This document shows, one piece after another, positions 26,071 through 35,523 of a DNA stretch of 64,000 bases. Within the stretch, counting starts at the first letter, position 1. Each line of letters begins with the position of its first letter. Made by a program: the position numbers and the translations under genes. The notes under the pieces were generated by a model. It was not told the origin of the DNA and searched no databases. It saw only the letters and a program-made list of their open reading frames with translations. The DNA is taken from assembly GCA_944381495.1 (NCBI GenBank), contig CALWLJ010000014.1, positions 33,175 to 97,174 of the forward strand. Reading direction: 5' to 3'. This DNA comes from an uncultured Mediterraneibacter sp. GTDB taxonomy: Bacteria; Bacillota; Clostridia; Lachnospirales; Lachnospiraceae.

Positions 26071-26787
26071 ATGAAAAGCAATACAATAAAAGAAATGTAC
26101 CGCGAAGAGCGGCCATATGAAAAATGTGAACAGTATGGTCCGGAAAATCTTACTGATGCGGAGCTTCTGGCAATCCTGCTGCGTACAGGGACCAAAGGGG
26201 AGAATTCCCTGCAGCTTGCCACCCGTCTCCTTCATTCAGAAGAAAACGGCACAGGGCTCCTCCATATTCACCGCTGGACAGGCGAACGCCTGAAAAAAAT
26301 AAAAGGGATCGGCAAAGTAAAATCCATCCAGATACTCTGCTTGTGTGAGCTTTCTAAAAGAATGGCCCGGGCTTCCGCACAGGAAAGGCTGAATTTTTCT
26401 GCTCCGGAAACCATTGCCGGATACTATATGGAGGATATGAGACACCGGAACAGAGAAGTACTCAAACTTATTCTTCTGAACACCAGATCCCGTCTGATCG
26501 GTGAAAAGGATCTTTCTATCGGGACAGTTAATATGGCGTTGATCTCACCAAGGGAAATTCTTGTGGAGGCGCTTTTGAAAGATGCCGTATCGATTATTCT
26601 GATACACAACCATCCAAGTGGCGATCCGACTCCAAGCAGAAATGATATCTGCGTTACACGTCGTGTCTTTGAAGCCGGACGGATGATCGGAATAGAACTT
26701 CTCGACCATATTGTTATAGGTGACAACTGTTTTGTAAGTATGAGGGAAAAGGGCTTTCTTGATAAAATGGATTCTGAGAGATCATAA
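26071..26787 (+). CDS. radC: RadC family JAB-domain protein
   Basis: A 238-residue protein with an N-terminal helix-hairpin-helix (IKGIGKVKSIQ, about 70-85) and a C-terminal JAB/MPN metal-protease-like domain with HNHPSGDPTPSRND. The RadC name comes from an early, later-questioned repair phenotype; the biochemical role is unsettled. In many Bacillota it sits directly before mreB, as here. The RBS is weak. A 77-bp gap with a small tandem GATCAGGAC repeat precedes mreB. Confidence 0.9.
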   Translation: MKSNTIKEMYREERPYEKCEQYGPENLTDAELLAILLRTGTKGENSLQLATRLLHSEENGTGLLHIHRWTGERLKKIKGIGKVKSIQILCLCELSKRMARASAQERLNFSAPETIAGYYMEDMRHRNREVLKLILLNTRSRLIGEKDLSIGTVNMALISPREILVEALLKDAVSIILIHNHPSGDPTPSRNDICVTRRVFEAGRMIGIELLDHIVIGDNCFVSMREKGFLDKMDSERS

Positions 26788-26864
26788 CAACAAACATAAT
26801 CCGGAACAGCAGGATATGATCAGGACGATCAGGACAGCCGAATAATTGGTAAGGGATGGAATTT

Positions 26865-27890
26865 ATGGCCAGGAATATTTATGGACTGGATCTGGGAACA
26901 TATGAAATAAAAGTGTTCGACAGAAAAAAAGACAGGATATGGCGTGAGAAAAACGTGATCGCCATGAAAGATAAAAAATATATTTTTTCCGTAGGAGATG
27001 AAGCCTATGAGATGTACGAGAAGGCGCCGGACAATATTCAGGTTGTCTTCCCTATGAAGAATGGCGTGATCGCGCATTTTGACGATATGCAGTATCTTCT
27101 CGGCAATCTTCTTCAGACGGACAGACAGTTTATGAGAGGATCTGAATATGTGATCGCAGTACCGACGGATGTCACAGAAGTAGAGAAAAAGGCATTCTAC
27201 GATCTTGTTCTTCACTCGGAAGCAAGAGCCAAGTCGGTACGAATAGTTGAGCGCGGGCTGGCAGATGCTATTGGATTCGGAATTGATGTTATGAGTGAAA
27301 AGGGAGTTCTTGTCGCTAATTTCGGGGGTGGGACGACAGAACTCTCTGTTCTTGCGTCCGGAGGTATGGTTCTTAACCGCCTGGTCAAGACAGGCGGCGA
27401 ACATTTTGACGCTGCTATTTCCGGGCTGGTCAGACATACGAAGGATTTTCTGATCGGGAAACTGACAGCAGAGCGGCTTCGTCATGAATTCGGGGTATTT
27501 GAGCAGCAGACCAGCACCTGTCTTACAGTGGCCGGAAGGGATCTGATCACCGGAGTGCCCTCACAGACAGAAGTACCGATCAGTCTGGTACGCGCTGCAA
27601 TGAAAGAGCCTCTGGAGGACTGTGTACGTGCAATCCGCTCGATGCTGGACCGTACCCCGCCTGATGTAAGGCGGGAAATTGACATAAACGGGATCTGTCT
27701 GACCGGAGGGATGGCAAATCTGAAGGGATTGGCTACATATCTGGAAGAGAGTACAGGACTTCCTGTTTCTACAGTTCCGGAACCGGAACTATGTGTCGTA
27801 AAAGGACTCCAAAAGATCATACAGAATAAAGCATATTACAGGCGCCTGACCTATTCCATGCTGGACGAAGATTACAGGTGGCTGAGATAA
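26865..27890 (+). CDS. mreB: Rod-shape-determining actin homologue MreB
   Basis: A bacterial actin that organises elongasome movement under the membrane. Of 341 residues, the nucleotide-binding blocks are IYGLDLGTYEIKVF (phosphate 1), VLVANFGGGTTELSVL (phosphate 2) and ICLTGGMANLKGL (adenosine). An ATG 9 bp earlier is contiguous with AAGGG, while ATG 26865 has normal spacing. It heads the mreB-mreC-mreD-mrdA-min-rodA run. Its 3' end carries an imperfect direct repeat with the mreC start region. Confidence 0.93.
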   Translation: MARNIYGLDLGTYEIKVFDRKKDRIWREKNVIAMKDKKYIFSVGDEAYEMYEKAPDNIQVVFPMKNGVIAHFDDMQYLLGNLLQTDRQFMRGSEYVIAVPTDVTEVEKKAFYDLVLHSEARAKSVRIVERGLADAIGFGIDVMSEKGVLVANFGGGTTELSVLASGGMVLNRLVKTGGEHFDAAISGLVRHTKDFLIGKLTAERLRHEFGVFEQQTSTCLTVAGRDLITGVPSQTEVPISLVRAAMKEPLEDCVRAIRSMLDRTPPDVRREIDINGICLTGGMANLKGLATYLEESTGLPVSTVPEPELCVVKGLQKIIQNKAYYRRLTYSMLDEDYRWLR

Positions 27891-27909
27891 ATGACAGGTG
27901 GGTGAGATA

Positions 27910-28779
27910 ATGAAAAGAAAAAATCATACTTCGGTTATAAACAGATATATACTTTCAGGTTTGACCATTTTCTGTATTCTTATGATGGTTCTCTCTTCCT
28001 TTTCAGATAAAGTGAGCGGGCCTTTCCGGGCTGTTGCCAATGTTACAGTGATACCGCTTCAGCAGGGAATCAATTATGTCGGAAGATGGCTGGGTGATAT
28101 GACAGACAATTTTGACACCATGGAAGAACTCCGTTCGGAAAACGAGCAGCTCCGCGAACAGGTGGATTCTCTTACAACGGAGAATAATTATCTGCAGGGA
28201 GAGCGCTCCGAACTCGAACAGCTCCAGGAGCTGTATCAGTTGGATCAGAATTATGCTGATTACGAAAAGACAGCGGCAAATGTGATTGGAAAGGACGCAG
28301 GAAACTGGTTCAGTACATTTACGATTGATAAAGGCAGTGAGGACGGTATCGCAGTTGACATGAATGTTATGGCGCAGACCGGTCTGGTCGGCATAATTAC
28401 CGAAGTCGGCCCTACCTGGGCTACCGTGCGTTCCATCATTGACGATTCAAGTAATGTCAGCGGAATGGTACTGTCCACATCAGACCGTTGTATTGTCAGC
28501 GGAGATCTTTCTCTTATGTCAGATGGACAGATGCGTTTTGAACAGATGGAAAACAACGAAAATGTAGTAAACGTAGGTGACCAGATCGTTACATCCTACA
28601 TTAGTGATAAATATCTTCAGGGAATCCTGATCGGAACCGTCAGTGAGATTAATGTAGATTCCAATAACCTTACACGTTCTGGTTATATCACGCCGGCTGT
28701 TGATTTTAAAAACATTCAGCAGGTTTTGGTTATTACAACAACCAAAGCTGAACTGACCGGAGCCGGACAGACAAAGTAG
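27910..28779 (+). CDS. mreC: Rod-shape-determining protein MreC
   Basis: A bitopic scaffold protein linking MreB with MreD and PBP2. Of 289 residues, there is a short cytoplasmic tail, a membrane helix at about 15-35, a coiled coil (about 65-105, EELRSENEQLREQVDSL), and a beta-rich extracytoplasmic domain. ATG 27910 is preceded by AGGTGGGTGAG; a GTG 12 bp earlier is possible. It starts 19 bp after mreB and ends 15 bp before mreD. Confidence 0.93.
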   Translation: MKRKNHTSVINRYILSGLTIFCILMMVLSSFSDKVSGPFRAVANVTVIPLQQGINYVGRWLGDMTDNFDTMEELRSENEQLREQVDSLTTENNYLQGERSELEQLQELYQLDQNYADYEKTAANVIGKDAGNWFSTFTIDKGSEDGIAVDMNVMAQTGLVGIITEVGPTWATVRSIIDDSSNVSGMVLSTSDRCIVSGDLSLMSDGQMRFEQMENNENVVNVGDQIVTSYISDKYLQGILIGTVSEINVDSNNLTRSGYITPAVDFKNIQQVLVITTTKAELTGAGQTK

Positions 28780-28794
28780 GAGAGGAGTGTACCC

Positions 28795-29328
28795 ATGAAA
28801 GTTTTAAAGCTAAAGAGGGTTGTCGCCACAGTACTGATCCTGCTTGCGGCTTATCTTCTACAGTGTACGATATTTTCGAAGCTTGAACTTGCCGGAATCA
28901 AACCGAATCTGATGATCATCGTTACTTCTTCGTTCGGATTTATGAGAGGCTCAAGGGAAGGAATGCTCGTAGGGTTCTTTTCCGGGCTTCTGATTGATAT
29001 CCAGTTTGGCAATATGATTGGTTTTTATGCTTTGATCTATCTTCTTATCGGATTTATCAATGGCTTTTTTGAGCAGATGTATTATGACGAAGATATAAAA
29101 CTTCCACTGTTTCTTATAATTCTCAGTGAGTTTATTTACGGCCTTGTCATCTATCTGCTTATGTTTATGCTGCAGAGTGATTTTGATTTTCTGTTCTATC
29201 TCAACAGCATTATTGTACCTGAATTAATCTATACGATCGTAGTAACGATCATCGTATATCCGCTTATCTTGTTGGTAAACAACAAACTGGAAGCAGAAGA
29301 GAAAAGGAGTGCAAGTAAATTTGTTTAG
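28795..29328 (+). CDS. mreD: Rod-shape-determining protein MreD
   Basis: A 177-residue polytopic membrane protein with five to six hydrophobic helices. The NLMIIVTSSFGFMRGSREGMLVGFFSGLLID region is typical of MreD. It is the membrane partner in the elongasome. The RBS is GGAGAGGAG. The 3' end overlaps the TTG start of mrdA. Confidence 0.92.
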   Translation: MKVLKLKRVVATVLILLAAYLLQCTIFSKLELAGIKPNLMIIVTSSFGFMRGSREGMLVGFFSGLLIDIQFGNMIGFYALIYLLIGFINGFFEQMYYDEDIKLPLFLIILSEFIYGLVIYLLMFMLQSDFDFLFYLNSIIVPELIYTIVVTIIVYPLILLVNNKLEAEEKRSASKFV

Positions 29329-32182
29329 TGAAATTATAGACCGGATAAAAGAAGCCATCGACTACCTTTTACGTTCCCGCCTGGTCATGCTTATTGTTGT
29401 CTTCTGTCTGTCATCCACTGTTCTTGTGGGACGGCTGTTTTATCTGCAGATTGTTAAGGGCGAATATTACAGAGATGAGTTTGAAATGCAGGTTCGCCGA
29501 ACAGAGACTATTCCTGCAACCAGAGGAAATATTTATGACCGGAACGGAAATCTGCTGGCTTATAATGAACTGGCATATTCTGTAACGATTACGGATATGC
29601 TTCCCACCGGATTATCAAAAAGTGATAAAAATGAACAGCTGAATCAGATTCTTATGGATGTAATTGATATTGTTGAGGCACATGGCGACTCTGTGATCAA
29701 CACATTTGGAATCTCAGTGGATTCCTCTGGGAATTATCAGTTTACTCAGTCAAGCGAGACGCAGCGGCTTCGTTTTGTAGCGGATGTTTACGGACAGTCT
29801 TATATTGACAAACTGAAGCCGGAACAGAGGAATTCCACTGCTGCAGATATTATTCATTATCTTTGTACAGATTCAGTAAACGGATATGGACTGGATGAGA
29901 GTCTGGATCCACAATATCTGCTGAAACTCATCAATATGCGTTACGCTATGAGTCTGAACAGTTATCAGCAGTATCAGGCAACGACTCTGGCTTCAGATGT
30001 CAGTGATGAGACAGCTGCTGCTATTATGGAAAATCAGGACAAACTGACCGGGGTAGATATTGATGAAGAATCTCTTCGCCGATACAATGACGCCGAATAT
30101 TTTTCATCGATAATCGGTTATACGGGTCCCATGTCTCAGGCAGAATACGATGCACTTGATGATGATGAGAAAGAAAAGTATTCGCTTTCGGATATTGTGG
30201 GTAAAGCCGGTCTGGAACAGACGCTGGATAACGTTCTGCAGGGGACCAAGGGCGAGACCGCTTTGTATGTTGACAACGTAGGTAAGGTCCTCGATACGAT
30301 CAGCCGGACAGAACCGGAGGCCGGAAATGATGTATATCTAACGATCGACAAAGATATCCAGATCAATGCATACAATCTTCTGGAAGAAAAACTAGCCGGC
30401 ATTATTGTATCCAAGCTTCGGAATGTACTGGATTATGATCCTTCCACAGCAGCAGATGCCAGTGATATTATCATACCGGTAGGAGATGCATATTATGCTT
30501 TCATTGCAAACTCAATTTTAAATACGAAACATTTTTCAGCAGAGGATGCACAGCCGGCTGAAAAGGAAGTATACGCTGCCTACCAACAGAAACACGAATC
30601 TACGCTTTCGAAGATCATGAGTCAGCTTCAGGATCCGAATGCAGATGCTTACCGTGATCTTTCAGATGAAATGCAGGCATACATGTCTTATATTGTCAAT
30701 GATGTTCTTCGAGATCAGACTGGTCTGCTTATCAAGGATCGGATTGACACAGAAGATGACACATATATTGCGTGGACAAAGGATGAGACAATCAATCTCT
30801 ATACGTATTTAAACTATGCGATTTCACAGAACTGGATTGACACATCCGTGATCGGAGACAGCTCATATTCCAGTTCAGACGAAATTTATCAGGCTTTGCT
30901 TGATTATCTGCAGGAATATTTAAACGATGATAGCGATTTCGACAAACTTCTCTACGAATATCTTATAAAATCAGGAAGTGTCAGCGGCAGCCAGATCTGT
31001 GCCATTGTGTACGAACAAGGTGTCCTGGATATGGATGAGAATGCATACAACGGCCTTCGCGCCGGAAGCATCAGTGCCTATTCCTGGCTTGTGGATAAGA
31101 TTGAGAATCTGGAGATCACTCCCGGTCAGCTTGGCCTGGAGCCCTGTTCCGGCGGTCTGGTCGTTACAGATCCGAATACCGGTGATGTTCTCGCCTGTGT
31201 CTCGTATCCAGGTTATGACAATAACAGACTTGCGAACACAATGGACTCGGCATATTATACACAGCTTAATACCGGAACAGCACGGATTTTCTATAACCGT
31301 GCGACTCAGGAAGTAACTGCTCCGGGATCCACGTTCAAGATGGTTTCTTCCGTAGCCGGACTTACTGAGGGAGTAATCACAGGAGGCACTACAGTGTCCT
31401 GTAATGGTAAGTTTACCAAGATCACTCCAAGTCCAAGCTGCTGGAACCACAGCGGTCATGGCAGCCTGAGTGTGGCAGGCGCCCTTCAGAATTCCTGTAA
31501 CGTATTCTTTTATGAAGTGGGCTACAGACTGGGGCTTGATGATAACGGGAATTACGACAGTGACAGAGGTATTGAAAAGCTTTCAAAGTATGCCGAAATG
31601 TTTGGCTTCGGGGAGAAATCAGGTGTCGAGATCCCTGAGTCTTCACCACAGATCTCGACACAGGATTCCGTCCGTTCTGCGATAGGCCAGGGCAACAATG
31701 CATATACAGTCAGCCAGATTGCAAGATATGTTACCGCCGTGGCAAACAGTGGAACAGTATACAGCCTGACGCTGATTGACAAAACAACAGATTCCGAAGG
31801 CAATCTAATCAAGGATTATTCGGCGGAAGTGGTAAACAGCCTGGATGATGTAAGTGATTCAACCTGGAGTCTTGTCCACGAAGGTATGGAACGAGTGGTC
31901 AGTCATTCTTCAACTTTCCGGGGATATGATCTTTCCATGGCAGGTAAAACCGGTACGGCACAGCAAAGTTCTGTTCATCCGGATCACGGACTTTTCGTAG
32001 GGTATGCACCGACTGATTCACCGCAGATTGCAATCGCAACACGTATTGCCTATGGATACAGTTCCTCCTACGCGGCTGAAGTGTCACGAGATCTTGCCCG
32101 GATTTATTTTGATCCAGATCTCAAAGATGAACTGATCACCGGACAGGCTGCAGGTCTTGGCGCTGCCACTACAGGCGACTGA
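29321..32182 (+). CDS. mrdA: Penicillin-binding protein 2 (elongasome transpeptidase) with large insertion
   Basis: A class B PBP that cross-links peptidoglycan during elongation. The membrane anchor is at about 20-42 and the dimerisation domain includes RRTETIPATRGNIYDRNG. The transpeptidase motifs are S670-T-F-K673, S725-C-N727 and K876-T-G. At 953 residues it is far longer than the usual 600-700: an acidic Asp/Glu/Tyr-rich stretch of some 240 residues (about 365-605) separates the pedestal from the catalytic domain. The TTG at 29321 with AAAGGAG 11 nt upstream is preferred; a GTG at 29309 touches the RBS. It is co-transcribed with mreBCD. Confidence 0.93.
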   Translation: MFSEIIDRIKEAIDYLLRSRLVMLIVVFCLSSTVLVGRLFYLQIVKGEYYRDEFEMQVRRTETIPATRGNIYDRNGNLLAYNELAYSVTITDMLPTGLSKSDKNEQLNQILMDVIDIVEAHGDSVINTFGISVDSSGNYQFTQSSETQRLRFVADVYGQSYIDKLKPEQRNSTAADIIHYLCTDSVNGYGLDESLDPQYLLKLINMRYAMSLNSYQQYQATTLASDVSDETAAAIMENQDKLTGVDIDEESLRRYNDAEYFSSIIGYTGPMSQAEYDALDDDEKEKYSLSDIVGKAGLEQTLDNVLQGTKGETALYVDNVGKVLDTISRTEPEAGNDVYLTIDKDIQINAYNLLEEKLAGIIVSKLRNVLDYDPSTAADASDIIIPVGDAYYAFIANSILNTKHFSAEDAQPAEKEVYAAYQQKHESTLSKIMSQLQDPNADAYRDLSDEMQAYMSYIVNDVLRDQTGLLIKDRIDTEDDTYIAWTKDETINLYTYLNYAISQNWIDTSVIGDSSYSSSDEIYQALLDYLQEYLNDDSDFDKLLYEYLIKSGSVSGSQICAIVYEQGVLDMDENAYNGLRAGSISAYSWLVDKIENLEITPGQLGLEPCSGGLVVTDPNTGDVLACVSYPGYDNNRLANTMDSAYYTQLNTGTARIFYNRATQEVTAPGSTFKMVSSVAGLTEGVITGGTTVSCNGKFTKITPSPSCWNHSGHGSLSVAGALQNSCNVFFYEVGYRLGLDDNGNYDSDRGIEKLSKYAEMFGFGEKSGVEIPESSPQISTQDSVRSAIGQGNNAYTVSQIARYVTAVANSGTVYSLTLIDKTTDSEGNLIKDYSAEVVNSLDDVSDSTWSLVHEGMERVVSHSSTFRGYDLSMAGKTGTAQQSSVHPDHGLFVGYAPTDSPQIAIATRIAYGYSSSYAAEVSRDLARIYFDPDLKDELITGQAAGLGAATTGD

Positions 32183-32236
32183 TGATTCCGGAATGACACG
32201 CCGGCTGTACGGATAAAAAAGATGGAGTGATTTAGG

Positions 32237-32881
32237 GTGGAAAGGCTTGTTACAATCAGAAGCAGCAGATACGGCATGGATATTCAGTTAAGTGCGGAAG
32301 CGCCTTTTGATGTTCTGTGTGAAGTACTTACTTCAAAATTCAGGGATTCATCCCGTTTTTTCAAAGATGCAAGGATGGCGGTCAGCTTCAGCGGCCGCTC
32401 TCTTAGCAGAACGGAAGAGGATCAGATCCTTGGAATAATCAGCGAAAATACGGAGCTCGATATTGTGTGTATTGTCGAAAAAGATGAAAAAAATGAACAG
32501 ATGTACAAAAGTGCTGTAGAACAGACTCTTACAAATATACAGAAAAAAGAAGGACAATTTTACCGAGGAACACTCGGGAAAAGACATATCCTTGAATCTG
32601 AAAGCAGTATTATAATTCTCGGGGATGTGGAACCCGGTGCGAAAGTAATTGCAAAGGGGAATATCGTTATCATCGGAGCTCTTTATGGCTCGGTACATGC
32701 CGGCGCGCCTGACGACCGTTCTGCGTACATCGTTGCGCTTTCCATGCAGCCTAAAAAGCTCTGTATAGGTGATATCGAGGCAAAACGACAGATTATCTAT
32801 CAGGAAAGTCTGAACATTAACGGGCCCAAGATTGCCGCAGTGGATGGAAGACGGATCTATCTGGACCCGCTTGTGGACTGA
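32237..32881 (+). CDS. minC: Septum site-determining protein MinC
   Basis: An FtsZ assembly inhibitor acting with MinD. Of 214 residues, the N-terminal FtsZ-binding domain (about 1-100) is diverged. The C-terminal right-handed beta-helix (about 105-210) shows ILGDVEPGAKVIAKGNIVIIGALYG, the MinC hallmark. It starts at GTG 32237 behind GATGGAGTGA. minD follows after 31 bp. Confidence 0.92.
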   Translation: MERLVTIRSSRYGMDIQLSAEAPFDVLCEVLTSKFRDSSRFFKDARMAVSFSGRSLSRTEEDQILGIISENTELDIVCIVEKDEKNEQMYKSAVEQTLTNIQKKEGQFYRGTLGKRHILESESSIIILGDVEPGAKVIAKGNIVIIGALYGSVHAGAPDDRSAYIVALSMQPKKLCIGDIEAKRQIIYQESLNINGPKIAAVDGRRIYLDPLVD

Positions 32882-32912
32882 ACGCCGGAAAAAATGTAGG
32901 AGGATAAACATT

Positions 32913-33704
32913 ATGGGCGAAGTGATTGTCATTACATCAGGAAAAGGCGGTGTCGGCAAAACGACAACGACAGCGAATATCGGGATCGGACTCTCGAAAC
33001 TTGGAAAGAAAGTTATTGTGATCGATACAGATCTGGGACTGAGAAATCTGGATGTGGTCATGGGTCTGGAAAACAGGATCGTTTATAATCTGGTTGATGT
33101 GATTGAAGGAAAATGCCGTCTGAAACAGGCTCTTATCCGTGATAAAAGATTTGATGATCTGTATCTCCTCCCTTCTGCACAGACAAGGGACAAGACCAGT
33201 GTATCACCAGAGCAGATGAAAAAACTCGTAGATGATCTCAGAAATGATTTTGATTTTATTCTGCTTGACTGTCCGGCAGGTATTGAGCAGGGATTTCAGA
33301 ATGCGATCGCAGGAGCTGACAGAGCCCTTGTAGTTACAACCCCGGAAGTCTCTGCAATCCGTGATGCGGACCGCATCATTGGTCTTCTCGAGGCATCCGG
33401 AATCCGCAATAATAATCTTCTGATCAACCGGATCCGGATCGACATGGTCCGGAGAGGGGATATGATGTCCGTAGACGATGTGACAGAAATCCTTGCTGTT
33501 GATCTGCTTGGCGTGATTCCCGATGATGAACATGTAGTTATCGCTACGAATCAGGGAGAACCGGTAGTCGGAGATGATTGTCTTGCCGGAGGCGCATATG
33601 AACGGATATGCAGAAGACTTCTTGGTGAAGAGATTCCCATAAAAGATTTTTCCAGACCAGAAGGATTTCTTGAAAAGATATCAGGTCTTTTTCATCGGAG
33701 TTAG
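32913..33704 (+). CDS. minD: Septum site-determining ATPase MinD
   Basis: A ParA-like ATPase that recruits MinC to the membrane. The deviant Walker A SGKGGVGKTTT (K11, K16) is at the N-terminus, followed by DTDLGLRNLDVVMGLENR. The C-terminal amphipathic helix FLEKISGLFHR is the membrane-targeting sequence. ATG 32913 follows GTAGGAGG. At 263 residues it is standard. Confidence 0.97.
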   Translation: MGEVIVITSGKGGVGKTTTTANIGIGLSKLGKKVIVIDTDLGLRNLDVVMGLENRIVYNLVDVIEGKCRLKQALIRDKRFDDLYLLPSAQTRDKTSVSPEQMKKLVDDLRNDFDFILLDCPAGIEQGFQNAIAGADRALVVTTPEVSAIRDADRIIGLLEASGIRNNNLLINRIRIDMVRRGDMMSVDDVTEILAVDLLGVIPDDEHVVIATNQGEPVVGDDCLAGGAYERICRRLLGEEIPIKDFSRPEGFLEKISGLFHRS

Positions 33705-33716
33705 GAGGGATAAGCC

Positions 33717-33926
33717 ATGCGAGTACCTTCTGTACCCATTGCAAAAGAAAGGCTTAAAACACTGCTCGTCTCTGACCGGATTCAATGCACACCCGACACG
33801 GCAGACAGACTTACACAAGATTTATATAATACAGTATCGAAATACATTGAGATAAAGCCAGAGAACTTTAACATTGAGATAACACGTAATGATATACATA
33901 TAAAATATACAGGAGAAAGCAATTGA
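33717..33926 (+). CDS. minE: Cell division topological specificity factor MinE
   Basis: A 69-residue protein; the N-terminal part (IAKERLKTLLVSDRI) matches the MinD-interacting helix and the rest the dimeric topology domain. It stimulates MinD ATPase and confines MinCD to the poles. Its stop overlaps the rodA TTG start by 4 bp. A complete MinCDE set implies an oscillating system rather than MinJ/DivIVA. Confidence 0.9.
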   Translation: MRVPSVPIAKERLKTLLVSDRIQCTPDTADRLTQDLYNTVSKYIEIKPENFNIEITRNDIHIKYTGESN

Positions 33927-35059
33927 AGTTCATTTTAAAAAAGTTGAAGCAAAACTACAGCATTAAAAATTACAGATTCAGCCTGATTGCTCTGGTCCTT
34001 GTACTTTCATTGATCGGGATCCTCATGGTAAGGAGTGCCAGCCCGGATCTGACCAGTCGGCAGATCATGGGGGTCGGTCTGGGTGTTGCAGCCATGGTTG
34101 TTATATCGCTGATCGATTACAAGTGGGTTCTCAACCTTTACTGGCCTCTCTACATCTTGAATCTTATTCTGCTCCTGGCGGTTCCTTTTTCACCGCTGGG
34201 ATGGGCTTCACATGGAGCAAAGAGATGGCTTAATCTGGGATTTACCCAGTTTCAGCCGTCCGATCTGACAAAAATACTGATGATTCTGTTTTTTGCCAGA
34301 TTTTTCATGGACAAGGAAAACAAGATGAAAGAACCGAAAACAATCATCCAGGCAATTGCCTTGATCCTCCCTTCTCTGATCCTGATCGTTTCACAGCCAA
34401 ACCTGTCAACGACACTGTGTATTGCAGCTCTATTCTGCGTCCTGCTCTATCTGGCAGGACTGAGCAACAAGATCGTGGGCACTGTTCTTGCGGTTACTAT
34501 ACCGGCAGCGGTTCTCTTTCTTGTCATCGCAGTACAGCCGAACCAGCCTTTGCTGAGAGATTATCAGCAGACCAGAATCCTGGCATGGCTGGAACCAGAG
34601 GAATATGCGACAACCGAGTCTTTTCAGCAGCTAAATTCTCTGCGTGCGATTGGATCCGGAGAACTCTCTGGGAAAGGGTATGACAATGATGATCCTACAT
34701 CAGTAAAAAACAGTAATTATCTCTCCGAAGCCCAGACAGATTTTATTTTCGCCATCATCGGAGAAGAATTAGGATTTGTGGGTTGTTGTGTCGTTATATT
34801 TTTGATATTATTAATAGTGATAGATTGCATACTGGTCGGCCTGAAGGCGAAAGATACTGGTGGGCGTATCATCTGCGGCGGCGTAGCCGCACTGATAGGG
34901 ATACAAAGTTTTATCAATATCGGTGTGGCGACTCTGATTCTTCCCAACACAGGACTTTCCCTTCCATTCGTAAGCTATGGACTGACTTCCGTTGTCTGCT
35001 TTTATATGGGGATCGGTTTTGTGCTGAATGTCGGCTTACAGCCTAAAAAATATCAGTAA
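33923..35059 (+). CDS. rodA: SEDS peptidoglycan polymerase RodA
   Basis: A ten-helix SEDS glycosyltransferase that works with PBP2 in elongation. Of 378 residues, it has the conserved GAKRWLNLGFTQFQPSDLTKI stretch and the C-terminal NIGVATLILPNTGLSLPFVSYG loop. FtsW is the alternative, but linkage to mrdA/mre and the length favour RodA. The start is TTG 33923 with AGGAGA 6 nt upstream, coupled to minE. Confidence 0.92.
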   Translation: MKFILKKLKQNYSIKNYRFSLIALVLVLSLIGILMVRSASPDLTSRQIMGVGLGVAAMVVISLIDYKWVLNLYWPLYILNLILLLAVPFSPLGWASHGAKRWLNLGFTQFQPSDLTKILMILFFARFFMDKENKMKEPKTIIQAIALILPSLILIVSQPNLSTTLCIAALFCVLLYLAGLSNKIVGTVLAVTIPAAVLFLVIAVQPNQPLLRDYQQTRILAWLEPEEYATTESFQQLNSLRAIGSGELSGKGYDNDDPTSVKNSNYLSEAQTDFIFAIIGEELGFVGCCVVIFLILLIVIDCILVGLKAKDTGGRIICGGVAALIGIQSFINIGVATLILPNTGLSLPFVSYGLTSVVCFYMGIGFVLNVGLQPKKYQ

Positions 35060-35075
35060 GGAGAGAGTAACGGTT

Positions 35076-35471
35076 ATGAATATCGGATTAGTAGCACATG
35101 ATGCGAAAAAGAAACTGATGCAGAATTTCTGTATTGCTTATCGCGGCATTCTGAGCAAACACGAGCTCTATGCAACGGCGACAACTGGACTGCTTGTAGA
35201 AAATGTGACAAATTTAAGCATTCACAAATTTCTTGCCGGACACCTAGGCGGGATGCAGCAGCTTGGTTCCCAGATCGAGCATAATCAGATCGATCTGCTG
35301 ATTTTTTTCAGAGATCCCCTGGCACCGAAGCCCCACGAGCCCAGCGTAAATGATATTGTGAAACTCTGCGATATGTATAATATCCCGATTGCCACGAACA
35401 TCGCCACCGCGGAAGCGCTGATTCTGGCATTGGACAGAGGAGACCTTGACTGGCGTGAAATGTACAAATAA
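35076..35471 (+). CDS. mgsA: Methylglyoxal synthase MgsA
   Basis: Converts dihydroxyacetone phosphate to methylglyoxal, a glycolytic bypass. Of 131 residues, it has the N-terminal GLVAHDAKK and the phosphate-binding/catalytic region GHLGGMQQLG...FFRDPLAPKPHEPSV. The ATG at 35076 has AAGGAGAGAG upstream. It sits in the cell-wall gene run between rodA and a D,D-carboxypeptidase gene, a position that is not obvious from its function. Confidence 0.95.
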   Translation: MNIGLVAHDAKKKLMQNFCIAYRGILSKHELYATATTGLLVENVTNLSIHKFLAGHLGGMQQLGSQIEHNQIDLLIFFRDPLAPKPHEPSVNDIVKLCDMYNIPIATNIATAEALILALDRGDLDWREMYK

Positions 35472-35523
35472 AAGCCGGCATTCAAGCCGGAGCAACAGGA
35501 GCAGAAGCAGGAGAAGACGAAGA

